Shown one piece after another: positions 13,213 through 18,887 of a stretch of DNA of 23,367 nucleotides. The stretch covers positions 1 to 23,367 of IMG/VR virus record IMGVR_UViG_3300011116_000368. One strand, 5' to 3'. How positions within the stretch are numbered: position 1 is the first letter of the stretch; the number at the start of each line of letters is the position of its first letter. Source of the DNA: a virus. The notes under the pieces are model-generated. The model was not told the origin of the DNA. It saw only the letters and a list, made by a program, of their open reading frames with translations, and made no database searches. A program made the position numbers and the translations under genes.

Positions 13213-13302
13213 CGGACAGAGAGGGATTCGAACCCCCGGATGGCTTCAAGAACCATCGGCGGTTTAGTAAACCGCAGCATTAGACCACTCTGCCATCTGT
13301 CC
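13213..13302 (-). tRNA. tRNA-Ser with anticodon ACU
   Basis: Type II tRNA with acceptor GGACAGA/TCTGTCC, discriminator G and a long variable arm, all serine-like. The anticodon stem-loop is GCGGT, TTACTAA, ACCGC, giving anticodon ACU with U33 and A37 in place. AGY serine codons are normally read by GCU, and A34 is rare in bacterial tRNAs outside Arg(ACG). Confidence 0.88.
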
Positions 13303-13309
13303 AAACAAA

Positions 13310-13385
13310 GCGTAGTGAGGGACTTGCACCCATGCTCAATCACCGCTTGCAAGTCGATGATCCTATCAGCCTAACGCTGCTACGC
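13310..13385 (-). ncRNA. tRNA-sized RNA in the tRNA array that does not fold as a canonical tRNA
   Basis: A 76-base segment in the exact slot of a tRNA, seven and three bases from the flanking serine tRNAs. Its ends pair (GCGTAG/CTACGC), and a T-arm-like GGG-TGCAAGT-CCC hairpin is present. There is no acceptable D arm; the central hairpin has a seven-base-pair stem (ATCATCG/CGGTGAT) with loop ACTTGCAAG. Read as a tRNA it would have anticodon UGC (Ala) with an A31-G39 mismatch, but a normal Ala(UGC) exists at 13702. The two loops are complementary over seven bases. Either a decayed tRNA or a different RNA. Confidence 0.5.
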
Positions 13386-13388
13386 AAA

Positions 13389-13476
13389 CGGATGGGGAGG
13401 GATTCGAACCCCCGTTGGAGTGTAACTCCAAAGTAGTTTTCAAGACTACCGCATTCGACCACTCTGCCACCCATCC
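13389..13476 (-). tRNA. tRNA-Ser(UGA)
   Basis: Type II tRNA. Acceptor GGATGGG/CCCATCC with discriminator G, anticodon stem GTAGT/ACTAC with loop CTTGAAA (anticodon UGA), long variable arm, T loop TTCGAAT. Confidence 0.95.
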
Positions 13477-13482
13477 TAAATC

Positions 13483-13686
13483 TCACTCTGACAAAAATTG
13501 ATTCTGTTCTTTCACGCTTCTCTTCGCATCTTCAAGGATCTTGCGATCAGCATCAGCATATCCCTCCTTGTACTCCCGCCAATAAGGATCATCAGTCGTA
13601 CCCGATCCAAATGGGCAACGGCTCCTAGATCCGCTCTGTCTGTCGCTGTATCCGTCACGGTATCCTTGTCCTGCATTATAGTTCAT
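13483..13686 (-). CDS. Small protein resembling ribosome modulation factor
   Basis: A 67-residue protein in the middle of the tRNA array. GYRDGYSDRQSG, then RCPFG, then YWREYKEGYADADR echoes the layout of ribosome modulation factor (RMF): GYxxG, CPY, WxxGWxxA. RMF dimerises and inactivates 70S ribosomes in stationary phase; a phage version could tune host ribosomes. GYxxGYxD motifs also occur in unrelated small phage proteins, so similarity is suggestive only. CAGGAG lies seven bases before the ATG, so the gene is clearly set up for translation. It is co-transcribed with Ala and Gly tRNAs upstream and Ser tRNAs downstream. Confidence 0.6.
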   Translation of the reverse strand: MNYNAGQGYRDGYSDRQSGSRSRCPFGSGTTDDPYWREYKEGYADADRKILEDAKRSVKEQNQFLSE

Positions 13687-13701
13687 GGTTTGTCTCCTGA
13701 G

Positions 13702-13773
13702 TGGATCGAAGGGGATTTGAACCCCTAACCCCTGCCTTGCAAAGGCAGTGTTCTACCGTTGAACTATCGACCC
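13702..13773 (-). tRNA. tRNA-Ala(UGC)
   Basis: Acceptor GGGTCGA/TCGATCC (one G-U), discriminator A, anticodon stem CTGCC/GGCAG with loop TTTGCAA (anticodon UGC), T loop TTCAAAT. Confidence 0.95.
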
Positions 13774-13776
13774 GAA

Positions 13777-13848
13777 AGAGGATGACGGGAGTCGAACCCG
13801 CAACATTTGGCATGGAAGGCCAACACTCTGCCATTGAGTTACATCCTC
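13777..13848 (-). tRNA. tRNA-Gly(UCC)
   Basis: Acceptor GAGGATG/CATCCTC, discriminator T, anticodon stem TTGGC/GCCAA with loop CTTCCAT (anticodon UCC), T loop TTCGACT. Confidence 0.95.
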
Positions 13849-13852
13849 AAAC

Positions 13853-13872
13853 CCCTTGCATCCCTGCAAGGG
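13853..13872 (-). other. Eight-base-pair hairpin just upstream of tRNA-Gly
   Basis: CCCTTGCA and TGCAAGGG form a perfect stem with a four-base loop, followed by GTTT and then the tRNA-Gly 5' end. It lies after the stop at 13896. The short T stretch makes it a weak terminator; attenuation before the tRNAs or a processing signal is also possible. Confidence 0.5.
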
Positions 13873-13895
13873 TACATGTCATAAGAGACTTTTGA

Positions 13896-14105
13896 TCAGC
13901 CACCGAACGCCGTAGTCAGACCGGTCGAAAGATGCGACCAAACACTGACAACAAAATTCTTAAGGAAGACCACACCGTTCCATGCGAACGGAAGAAGTCC
14001 AAGCGTGATCAGAAGGCTACGATTGATGCCGACCTTCGAAAGAAGGCACGACAACTTATCGCAACCACCAAACAACGGACACGAACCAGTCTCATTCTTA
14101 GCCAT
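13896..14105 (-). CDS. Small membrane protein with Cys-rich N terminus
   Basis: A 69-residue protein of unknown function. The N terminus carries three cysteines (C9, C15, C20), followed by one or two hydrophobic segments (about 30-57, LLITLGLLPFAWNGVVFLKNFVVSVW). It is probably an inner-membrane protein. The ribosome binding site is strong (AAAGGAGAT, then AAA, then ATG). It lies between the tmRNA and tRNA-Gly and probably shares their transcript. Confidence 0.65.
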   Translation of the reverse strand: MAKNETGSCPLFGGCDKLSCLLSKVGINRSLLITLGLLPFAWNGVVFLKNFVVSVWSHLSTGLTTAFGG

Positions 14106-14131
14106 TTTATCTCCTTTGTTAGAGTTGAATT

Positions 14132-14149
14132 GGGGATGGCTAGATCCCC
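14132..14149 (-). other. Hairpin directly after the tmRNA 3' end
   Basis: GGGGAT and ATCCCC form a six-base-pair stem with loop CTAGCC, starting three bases after the tmRNA discriminator base. There is no T-run; it may set the tmRNA 3' end during processing. Confidence 0.4.
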
Positions 14150-14152
14150 GAA

Positions 14153-14546
14153 TGGAGGCGGGGGGAATCGAACCCCCGTGCTAATACAATCCTTACAAGA
14201 ACCACTTTACCTACATGCTTCCCCTTTAGAATTCCCCATGAGGCCAAGGGTTCCTCATGAGGCTCTCACATGTTTCTCATACGCACACGGCACATGTGAG
14301 TTAAGCCGTTTGTCCCTGGTGCGAGTCCCGAATTTTAAGAGTTGGACTATCGGGATCATCCAACTCTTTCTCACCGTTTTTTAGGCGGCGAGGGCAAGGC
14401 GACGCTGACGAGCAGCGGGCTTTGCGTAAACGAATCTGCGCTTCTTATTGGCAGTTGTTGTTTGGTCACATTTTTAAAGGAGCCTAGTAACCATCTCCTG
14501 CATGCTGTTCTTGTATGTCTTGTCTAGTCGATACCTGTTCGCCCCC
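14153..14546 (-). ncRNA. ssrA: tmRNA (ssrA), ribosome-rescue RNA
   Basis: A 394-base one-piece tmRNA. Its ends form a tRNA-Ala-like acceptor (5' GGGGGCG with 3' CGCCTCC, a G-U at position 3 as in E. coli), followed by AACAGGTATCGAC like the conserved 5' region. The 3' part has AAGCATGTAG and a GGGGG-TTCGATT-CCCCC T arm. The tag reading frame is 14381-14452: 23 codons starting ANKKRRFVYA and ending RQRRLALAA before TAA. The LAA end is the classic protease signal, and the tag is unusually basic and long. CCA is not encoded. The 5' end abuts the stop codon of the upstream gene. It would free stalled ribosomes and mark unfinished proteins; pseudoknots were not traced. Confidence 0.95.
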
Positions 14547-14861
14547 TTAGTTTTGTGTTTCGTACTTACGCTTCCATTCAGAGATAGGAATCATAACGAT
14601 TTCTTCTCCAAACAGATTTGGTTCTCTTGTTGCCCACATGTTCAATGTGTCGGAAGCAATCTTGAGATACTTAACTTCGTCCTCATCAAGAATCCGACTT
14701 GTTGGGTCTCCCTGAATGGCTTCCCAAATTTGGAATTCGATTCCATTCTTCCATGCGGCTCCGTAGTTTCTTTCGCTGATTTCCCGAATCTTGGTCACGA
14801 TGTAATCAGCGAGGACTTCACGAATGCAAGTACTTTGAGATGTCTGTGTAGAGTTTTCCAT
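14547..14861 (-). CDS. Unknown protein directly upstream of tmRNA
   Basis: A 104-residue protein starting MENSTQTSQSTC, of unknown function. It looks soluble and mostly helical, with blocks EVLADYIVTKIREIS and DEDEVKYLKIASDTLNMWA. The start at 14861 is used because an upstream in-frame ATG (14897) would lie inside the promoter. The leader is only about nine bases without a ribosome binding site. The stop codon TAA is followed immediately by the first base of the tmRNA, so translation and tmRNA maturation share one transcript. Confidence 0.65.
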   Translation of the reverse strand: MENSTQTSQSTCIREVLADYIVTKIREISERNYGAAWKNGIEFQIWEAIQGDPTSRILDEDEVKYLKIASDTLNMWATREPNLFGEEIVMIPISEWKRKYETQN

Positions 14862-14876
14862 GTCGATGTTGGAGTA

Positions 14877-14904
14877 AGTATAAAGGACTTTGTGCAATTG
14901 TCAA
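14877..14904 (-). promoter_or_regulatory. Sigma70-like promoter of the tmRNA-tRNA transcript
   Basis: -35 TTGACA at 14899-14904, 16 bp spacer, -10 TATACT at 14877-14882. It overlaps the stop of the upstream gene and probably drives the 14547 gene, tmRNA, two small genes and the main tRNA array. Confidence 0.75.
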
Positions 14905-15191
14905 GAGACACGAATCAGAATGTAAGCATAATCTTTTCCAGTTGGAATCGAACTGATACTAACGATCTTACGATCATCTTTCACTACACCAAATGTATCA
15001 GTGATCGTATCGTTCAATTGAACAAATGGACCACCTTCTAAGTCGATGTATTCGATGGTCTTGGGATCATCATTGAAGCATCCCCTAGTAAACATCGTGA
15101 CTCCCTCAAGAGAATAGAGATTCTCTTCGATCTTCTTTATGATTCTATCCTGACCGTATCGGCTCTTGAATGCCCAACTATTCTTTTTCAT
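14901..15191 (-). CDS. Unknown small protein
   Basis: A 96-residue protein starting MKKNSWAFKSRYGQD, unknown. The second half looks like a small beta-rich domain (TIEYIDLEGGPFVQLNDTITDTFGVV, then IVSISSIPTGKDYAYILIRVS). The start at 15191 overlaps the previous gene by 14 bases; an earlier in-frame ATG at 15311 would overlap that gene heavily and encode an unlikely basic stretch. AAGGTG lies about nine bases upstream. Confidence 0.55.
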   Translation of the reverse strand: MKKNSWAFKSRYGQDRIIKKIEENLYSLEGVTMFTRGCFNDDPKTIEYIDLEGGPFVQLNDTITDTFGVVKDDRKIVSISSIPTGKDYAYILIRVS

Positions 15192-15399
15192 TTTCAGTTT
15201 CACCTTCGTGCTGCGGCGTAAACTCCACACCATCTTCTTTCGTAAAGTCTGCCGCATACTCACCCGCTTTACGCCAAAGAGCAGGATCCATTTCTTTGAC
15301 ATAGGAAGCAAAGTTAAGAGAGAACTTGACCAGTGCGATCAAGGTCTTTCTATCCTCCTTTTCCCAGTGGATTCCACTCTTATCGTCTTCCATATACAT
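15178..15399 (-). CDS. Unknown small acidic protein
   Basis: A 73-residue acidic protein of unknown function with an N-terminal charged stretch, a helical centre (TLIALVKFSLNFASYVKEM) and a Glu-rich end. It lies after tRNA-Leu(UAA). No strong ribosome binding site is seen before ATG 15399 or the next ATG at 15393 (MEDDKSG), either of which may be the start. Confidence 0.55.
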   Translation of the reverse strand: MYMEDDKSGIHWEKEDRKTLIALVKFSLNFASYVKEMDPALWRKAGEYAADFTKEDGVEFTPQHEGETENEKE

Positions 15400-15421
15400 C
15401 TACTTATGTTACTTCTTCGAA

Positions 15422-15504
15422 TGACCAAGGGGGGGATCGAACCCCCACGCCGTTAAGGCGGCAGATTTTAAGTCTGCTGCGTCTGCCAGTTCCGCCACAA
15501 GGCC
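15422..15504 (-). tRNA. tRNA-Leu(UAA), weak acceptor stem
   Basis: Type II tRNA with anticodon stem GCAGA/TCTGC, loop CTTAAAA (anticodon UAA), long variable arm and T arm GGGGG-TTCGATC-CCCCC. The acceptor GGCCTTG/CTTGGTC has two adjacent T-T mismatches at positions 5 and 6 and one G-T pair, so it may be impaired. Confidence 0.88.
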
Positions 15505-15523
15505 AATGATTCCTTTCCTTAAA

Positions 15524-15607
15524 TGACTTTGGTGGGAGTCGAACCCACAAGGATGTTACTCCGAAGGTTTCTAAAACCTTTGCGTATGCCAGTTCCGCCA
15601 CAAAGTC
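15524..15607 (-). tRNA. tRNA-Leu(UAG)
   Basis: Type II tRNA. Acceptor GACTTTG/CAAAGTC fully paired, anticodon stem AAGGT/ACCTT with loop TTTAGAA (anticodon UAG), T loop TTCGACT. Its 5' half is very similar to the neighbouring tRNA-Leu(UAA), suggesting duplication. Confidence 0.95.
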
Positions 15608-15610
15608 GAA

Positions 15611-15683
15611 TGCTTCGGGTGGGGATCGAACCCACGACTTACTGGTTAAAAGCCAGTTACTCTACCAACTGAGTTACCGAAGC
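15611..15683 (-). tRNA. tRNA-Lys(UUU)
   Basis: Acceptor GCTTCGG/CCGAAGC, anticodon stem ACTGG/CCAGT with loop CTTTTAA (anticodon UUU), T loop TTCGATC. Confidence 0.95.
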
Positions 15684-15688
15684 GAAAG

Positions 15689-15762
15689 CGTCCCCGACAG
15701 GATTCGAACCTGTGACTTACTGCTTAGAAGGCAGTTACTCTATCCAACTGAGTTACGGAGAC
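15689..15762 (-). tRNA. tRNA-Arg(UCU)
   Basis: Acceptor GTCTCCG/CGGGGAC with one T-G pair, discriminator G, anticodon stem ACTGC/GCAGT with loop CTTCTAA (anticodon UCU), T loop TTCGAAT. First tRNA of the array, ten bases after the previous stop. Confidence 0.95.
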
Positions 15763-15772
15763 AGGTTTGGTT

Positions 15773-16123
15773 TTAGGCGTTCTCAGATTTGTTTGGAGGA
15801 TACTCAACCCCGACAACAAACGAAGTAAGATTGTTTATATCGAATGATCTCCATCCATCCTTCTCCAAATCCCAAACAGAGATGTTGGTGAGAGGGCGAG
15901 GTCTCTGCTCCTTCTGTCTCTTGTAAGACTCTGCCGCTTGCTCAATGGTGCGAGGGGGAAGACAGTCACTACGAAGAGTGCAGTACATCTGCCGCTCGGT
16001 GCCATCTGACTTGGTGAAGTTGATCAAACAAATATGTTCTGACAACGCCTGTCGAAGAAGGTACACAGATTCGGTCAGTTGTGCGAGTTCATTAGTGGTA
16101 AGTTCGTCATTGAGGTTGTTCAT
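15773..16123 (-). CDS. Unknown protein heading the tRNA array transcript
   Basis: A 116-residue protein starting MNNLNDELTTNELAQL, unknown. A helical N-terminal half (to about residue 50) precedes a region that may be beta-rich (ISVWDLEKDGWRSFDINNLTSFVVGVEYP). The start is set by a good sigma70-like promoter whose -10 ends six bases before this ATG; the longer frame to 16240 uses TTG and overlaps that promoter. There is no ribosome binding site, so the mRNA may be leaderless. Confidence 0.65.
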   Translation of the reverse strand: MNNLNDELTTNELAQLTESVYLLRQALSEHICLINFTKSDGTERQMYCTLRSDCLPPRTIEQAAESYKRQKEQRPRPLTNISVWDLEKDGWRSFDINNLTSFVVGVEYPPNKSENA

Positions 16124-16129
16124 ACCGTA

Positions 16130-16158
16130 AGTATACCCCCGACCCAAACAAATGTCAA
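16130..16158 (-). promoter_or_regulatory. Sigma70-like promoter, start codon at predicted +1
   Basis: -35 TTGACA at 16153-16158, 17 bp spacer, -10 TATACT at 16130-16135, then TACGGT and ATG at 16123. It drives the 15773 gene and probably the Arg, Lys and Leu tRNAs. Confidence 0.75.
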
Positions 16159-16748
16159 GCCCGTTCTTCCAACTTAGTACGCAAGTATTCGGCATACATC
16201 TCAACCCAAGTCTTTGGTACTCCATAGGATTCAAATACAAATGGCTTTCCCTTCATGCGTGAATAAAATTCCCCAACCTTCATGGGCTTGAATTCGCCCA
16301 CAGAAACTTCTCTGCCAAGACCGGGAAAGTCAACAGAATTTCCTTCTTCGTCTGTCGCCTGAGTTCCAATAAGGTATGCTTTCTTATCGTTGTAGGGCTT
16401 GTAAAGAATCGAGTCCTGATTGTACTTCGACCCTAGTTTCTTAAGAATGCCCTTGAGATTTCCGTTATCGGCCATCTTTTCACCAATGACCAAATAGCAT
16501 CTCTCCTTAACATCCTTCGCCTTATCGGTCTTGTATCCTTCGATATAGTGACCTTCAAGACGATAGAAACCGAATCCCGATGCACGAATGTCGGACTCCA
16601 ACTTCCGACTTCGGTCTAGATTCTCGGACTTGGTGTATCTACCACGGGAAGCAGAGATGATTCCAATGTTCCTCTCTACCGTGTGTTGGTAGAGCCGAAC
16701 CATCGATGCTTCGTTAATCAAGTAAGTATTGCAGTTTTCCAAGATCAT
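16155..16748 (-). CDS. Unknown protein, DUF3293-like
   Basis: A 197-residue protein. RLYQHTVERNIGIISASRGRYTKSENLDRSRKL... followed by a Gly-rich strand and an FVxxx-type GEKMADNGNLKGILKKLGSKYNQDSILY block resembles DUF3293-type phage proteins (N..R...L, then Q.S.L). Function is unknown. The ATG at 16748 overlaps the upstream stop (ATGA); relatives may start at MVRLYQ (16703). If the longer start is right, the first 14 residues end in YLINEA, which fits an [IL]-x-E cleavage site. Confidence 0.65.
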   Translation of the reverse strand: MILENCNTYLINEASMVRLYQHTVERNIGIISASRGRYTKSENLDRSRKLESDIRASGFGFYRLEGHYIEGYKTDKAKDVKERCYLVIGEKMADNGNLKGILKKLGSKYNQDSILYKPYNDKKAYLIGTQATDEEGNSVDFPGLGREVSVGEFKPMKVGEFYSRMKGKPFVFESYGVPKTWVEMYAEYLRTKLEERA

Positions 16749-17350
16749 CCCTCGTCAGGTTCTTCAAGATAGTAATCACGATCATCGTGGTGCGGTTCAT
16801 CATCGGGCTTGTTGTCCATCTGATTGAACATCTGATTGATTGCATCGGTCAGATACTTGTTTAGGTCATCACCAAATGCCTTGTTGATGTCCTTTGGATT
16901 CTTGTTGACCTTCTTGAACTTCCAGTTTCCATCAGAACCCATGTAACCTTCGAACCACAGTTGGTTCATATAGTTATTCTTGATGGAATTGTTCTTTAGG
17001 CGATTCATCTCATCAATGAGAGATTCGAAGTAAGCATTTCCCATGAGTTGATCGTCAACTCCACCCGATCTCTCAACCATACTCTTCTCTACGGTTGCAA
17101 CACTTTGCTTGCTCATCTTTGTCACATCTTCAACCATCTTGCGATTTTCCATCATCGCATTGATGAACCCCTTGGGAATACTCTTGTACTTGTCGGCCTC
17201 AATTGCCATTCCCTCACCATACAGTTCGGCAGCAACAGACAACTCTGTGATTGTCTTATTGAGAATTCGAACAAGTCTAATGAGTTCTTTTTTCTCACGG
17301 GCTAGTTTGCTATTCGCTTCAAGAAGAGTGTAGAGGTTTTGATTGTTCAT
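16745..17350 (-). CDS. Unknown acidic helical protein
   Basis: A 201-residue protein of unknown function. Residues 1-120 are helical with coiled-coil character (ANSKLAREKKELIRLVRILNK, then long Lys/Glu/Met stretches); the C-terminal tail is strongly acidic, with HHDD and YYLEEPDEG. It starts MNNQNLYTLLEA. A weak sigma70-like promoter (TTGAAC, 16 bp, TAAACT) ends six bases before the ATG. The nearest purine-rich motif (GGAG) is 12 bases away, too far for a good ribosome binding site. The stop overlaps the start of the next gene. Confidence 0.7.
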   Translation of the reverse strand: MNNQNLYTLLEANSKLAREKKELIRLVRILNKTITELSVAAELYGEGMAIEADKYKSIPKGFINAMMENRKMVEDVTKMSKQSVATVEKSMVERSGGVDDQLMGNAYFESLIDEMNRLKNNSIKNNYMNQLWFEGYMGSDGNWKFKKVNKNPKDINKAFGDDLNKYLTDAINQMFNQMDNKPDDEPHHDDRDYYLEEPDEG

Positions 17351-17356
17351 GCTGAT

Positions 17357-17384
17357 AGTTTACTCCATTGTTTGCTATGTTCAA
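17357..17384 (-). promoter_or_regulatory. Weak sigma70-like promoter
   Basis: -35 TTGAAC at 17379-17384, 16 bp spacer, -10 TAAACT at 17357-17362, six bases before the ATG at 17350. Same geometry as the stronger promoters at 12957 and 16130. Confidence 0.45.
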
Positions 17385-17391
17385 ATGAATA

Positions 17392-18408
17392 TCACTTAGA
17401 TTTGCTGGTTTCAGGATATATCAAATCAAGAGTTTTTGATAATGCTTCTTTATCCTCATTCGGAGCCAAGAGACTCATGAACCAATTGATTCTCTCCATC
17501 TGACTATCATCTATTCCTTGCTTTCCTGCCTTCTTCAGACGGAAGTATGAAAAGTCTTTTGCCCATTCAGTAGGAAGTTTATTCCAATCTCTCTCAACTC
17601 CCTTTTCGTATGGCTTTCCAACATAACCCGGCAGTAGCAAATTTCCTTCTTTGTCTCTCGCAGCAAGTGACTGTCCACCGACCTTTTTTGTATCAGTTCC
17701 AGCATATTGCCAAGACATGTCCCCCAATTTTTGTTTTGGTCCACCAATGATCACCGCAACATCACCATTGATGTTTAATTTACTATAATCTCCGAATACC
17801 AACTTGTCCATTGTCATTTTTGCGCCGATGTGCGTATCCAATAAAATGTCGTTGAAGATCCTTCTTCCTCTTTGGTAATTCTGACGAAGAGCAATTTTAT
17901 AGTCAGTCAAAACCCAAACGATATGAATATTTTCTGGCTTGTACCCCGCAGCACGAAGAGTACCTACAATTTCATAAGCATCTTTTTGTGACTTAAGAGT
18001 GCAGTCGAACATCAAATTTGGTAAGTATGTTCTAGTTCCACCTGGATTAAACAATATCTGTGAGATTCGCTTCTCTTCAGGATCAAAATTCTTCATGAGT
18101 TGATGCAACTTGGATGTATGCTCAGGGTTTCGCATGTCCATTCCAGTTACTTGTGGAAGTAGAACTTGCATTTTCGGACTCAGCCCAACTCTTTGAGCAG
18201 ACTTAGATAACTTAATCACTAGTTCTTTAAGGTCATCAACATTTAGAATTTTGTAGTTTTCGCCCTGAATAAAGTGATTTGTGGCAAATGTTTTTCCTGA
18301 TCCTGCTCCTCCTGAAAGAATTACCACTTGCTCATACTTCTTTCCACCACCAAGAATAAGCAACTTTTCTTCTAAGTACTCTCTGAATTTATTGTATGTC
18401 TTAATCAT
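17392..18408 (-). CDS. P-loop kinase (zeta-toxin-like) with capsid-targeting-like N terminus
   Basis: A 338-residue P-loop protein. Walker A is GGAGSGKT (33-40), then NVDDL, then MFDCTLKSQKDAYEIVGTLRAAGY, then VWVLTDYKIALRQNYQRGRRIF. This layout (P-loop, D, T..., R-rich lid) is typical of zeta-toxin or polynucleotide-kinase-like phosphotransferases; substrate is unknown. The N terminus MIKTYNKFREYLEE resembles T4 internal-protein targeting peptides, with L-E-E at 12-14. GGAG precedes the ATG by about six bases. It directly follows three genes with clearer targeting peptides, so it may be packaged and injected. Confidence 0.7.
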   Translation of the reverse strand: MIKTYNKFREYLEEKLLILGGGKKYEQVVILSGGAGSGKTFATNHFIQGENYKILNVDDLKELVIKLSKSAQRVGLSPKMQVLLPQVTGMDMRNPEHTSKLHQLMKNFDPEEKRISQILFNPGGTRTYLPNLMFDCTLKSQKDAYEIVGTLRAAGYKPENIHIVWVLTDYKIALRQNYQRGRRIFNDILLDTHIGAKMTMDKLVFGDYSKLNINGDVAVIIGGPKQKLGDMSWQYAGTDTKKVGGQSLAARDKEGNLLLPGYVGKPYEKGVERDWNKLPTEWAKDFSYFRLKKAGKQGIDDSQMERINWFMSLLAPNEDKEALSKTLDLIYPETSKSK

Positions 18409-18419
18409 TCTGCTCTCCG

Positions 18420-18881
18420 TTAAACTTTCAACTTCGGATCAGAAGTTTTGAAATCTGCTTTCTTCATAGCAGTCATCATCACCATCTTCTTCATACTACC
18501 TTGCCAATCTAAAGTGAAAGGCATGTTCAAATCTTTACTGACATCGTGAATTACTGCTTTCCAATCAACAGGATGTGCGCTAATTTGTGATGCATACTTT
18601 GCATATGTTTTACGGAAAGCATCTTGGATTTCAGGAACACTAACTGTTCCACCATATCCTCTGCTTCCATTAATTCTTTCCCAAAAGTGTTGAGTAAATG
18701 CTATATCAAGTTTCGCAGTCTTAAACAAGTTGTCAAGAACTGATTCTAGTCTCTTTAGATCGTTTTTAGTAATAAACTGTTGGGGATTAGATGCGGATGC
18801 ATATGCGCCCGTGGTAGGTCGGTCGGTGACAATGCCCTCATCTAAAGTGGCTTCTATTATGTAAGACTTAAATGATTTCAT
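18420..18881 (-). CDS. Candidate packaged protein with capsid-targeting peptide (MKSFKSYIIE)
   Basis: A 153-residue protein. The first eleven residues, MKSFKSYIIEA, closely match the capsid-targeting peptide of T4 internal proteins (MKTYQEFIAEA), with the prohead-protease rule [IL]-x-E met at residue 10 and Ala following. The rest forms a small domain, including AFTQHFWERINGSRGYGG, and ends KMVMMTAMKKADFKTSDPKLKV. This resembles a recurrent T4-like phage domain and, loosely, RelE/barnase-type nucleases (His, Arg and C-terminal T/K pattern); activity is not shown. It follows the upstream stop by six bases; the ribosome binding site is weak. Confidence 0.7.
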   Translation of the reverse strand: MKSFKSYIIEATLDEGIVTDRPTTGAYASASNPQQFITKNDLKRLESVLDNLFKTAKLDIAFTQHFWERINGSRGYGGTVSVPEIQDAFRKTYAKYASQISAHPVDWKAVIHDVSKDLNMPFTLDWQGSMKKMVMMTAMKKADFKTSDPKLKV

Positions 18882-18887
18882 CTCTCG

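Noticed and set aside
14502-15041. Plus-strand reading frame over the tmRNA 5' end and neighbours
   Set aside because: It lies opposite two supported genes and the tmRNA, and all other genes run on the minus strand.
15399-15430. TAACAT six bases before ATG 15399 as another leaderless promoter
   Set aside because: No -35-like sequence lies 16-18 bases upstream.
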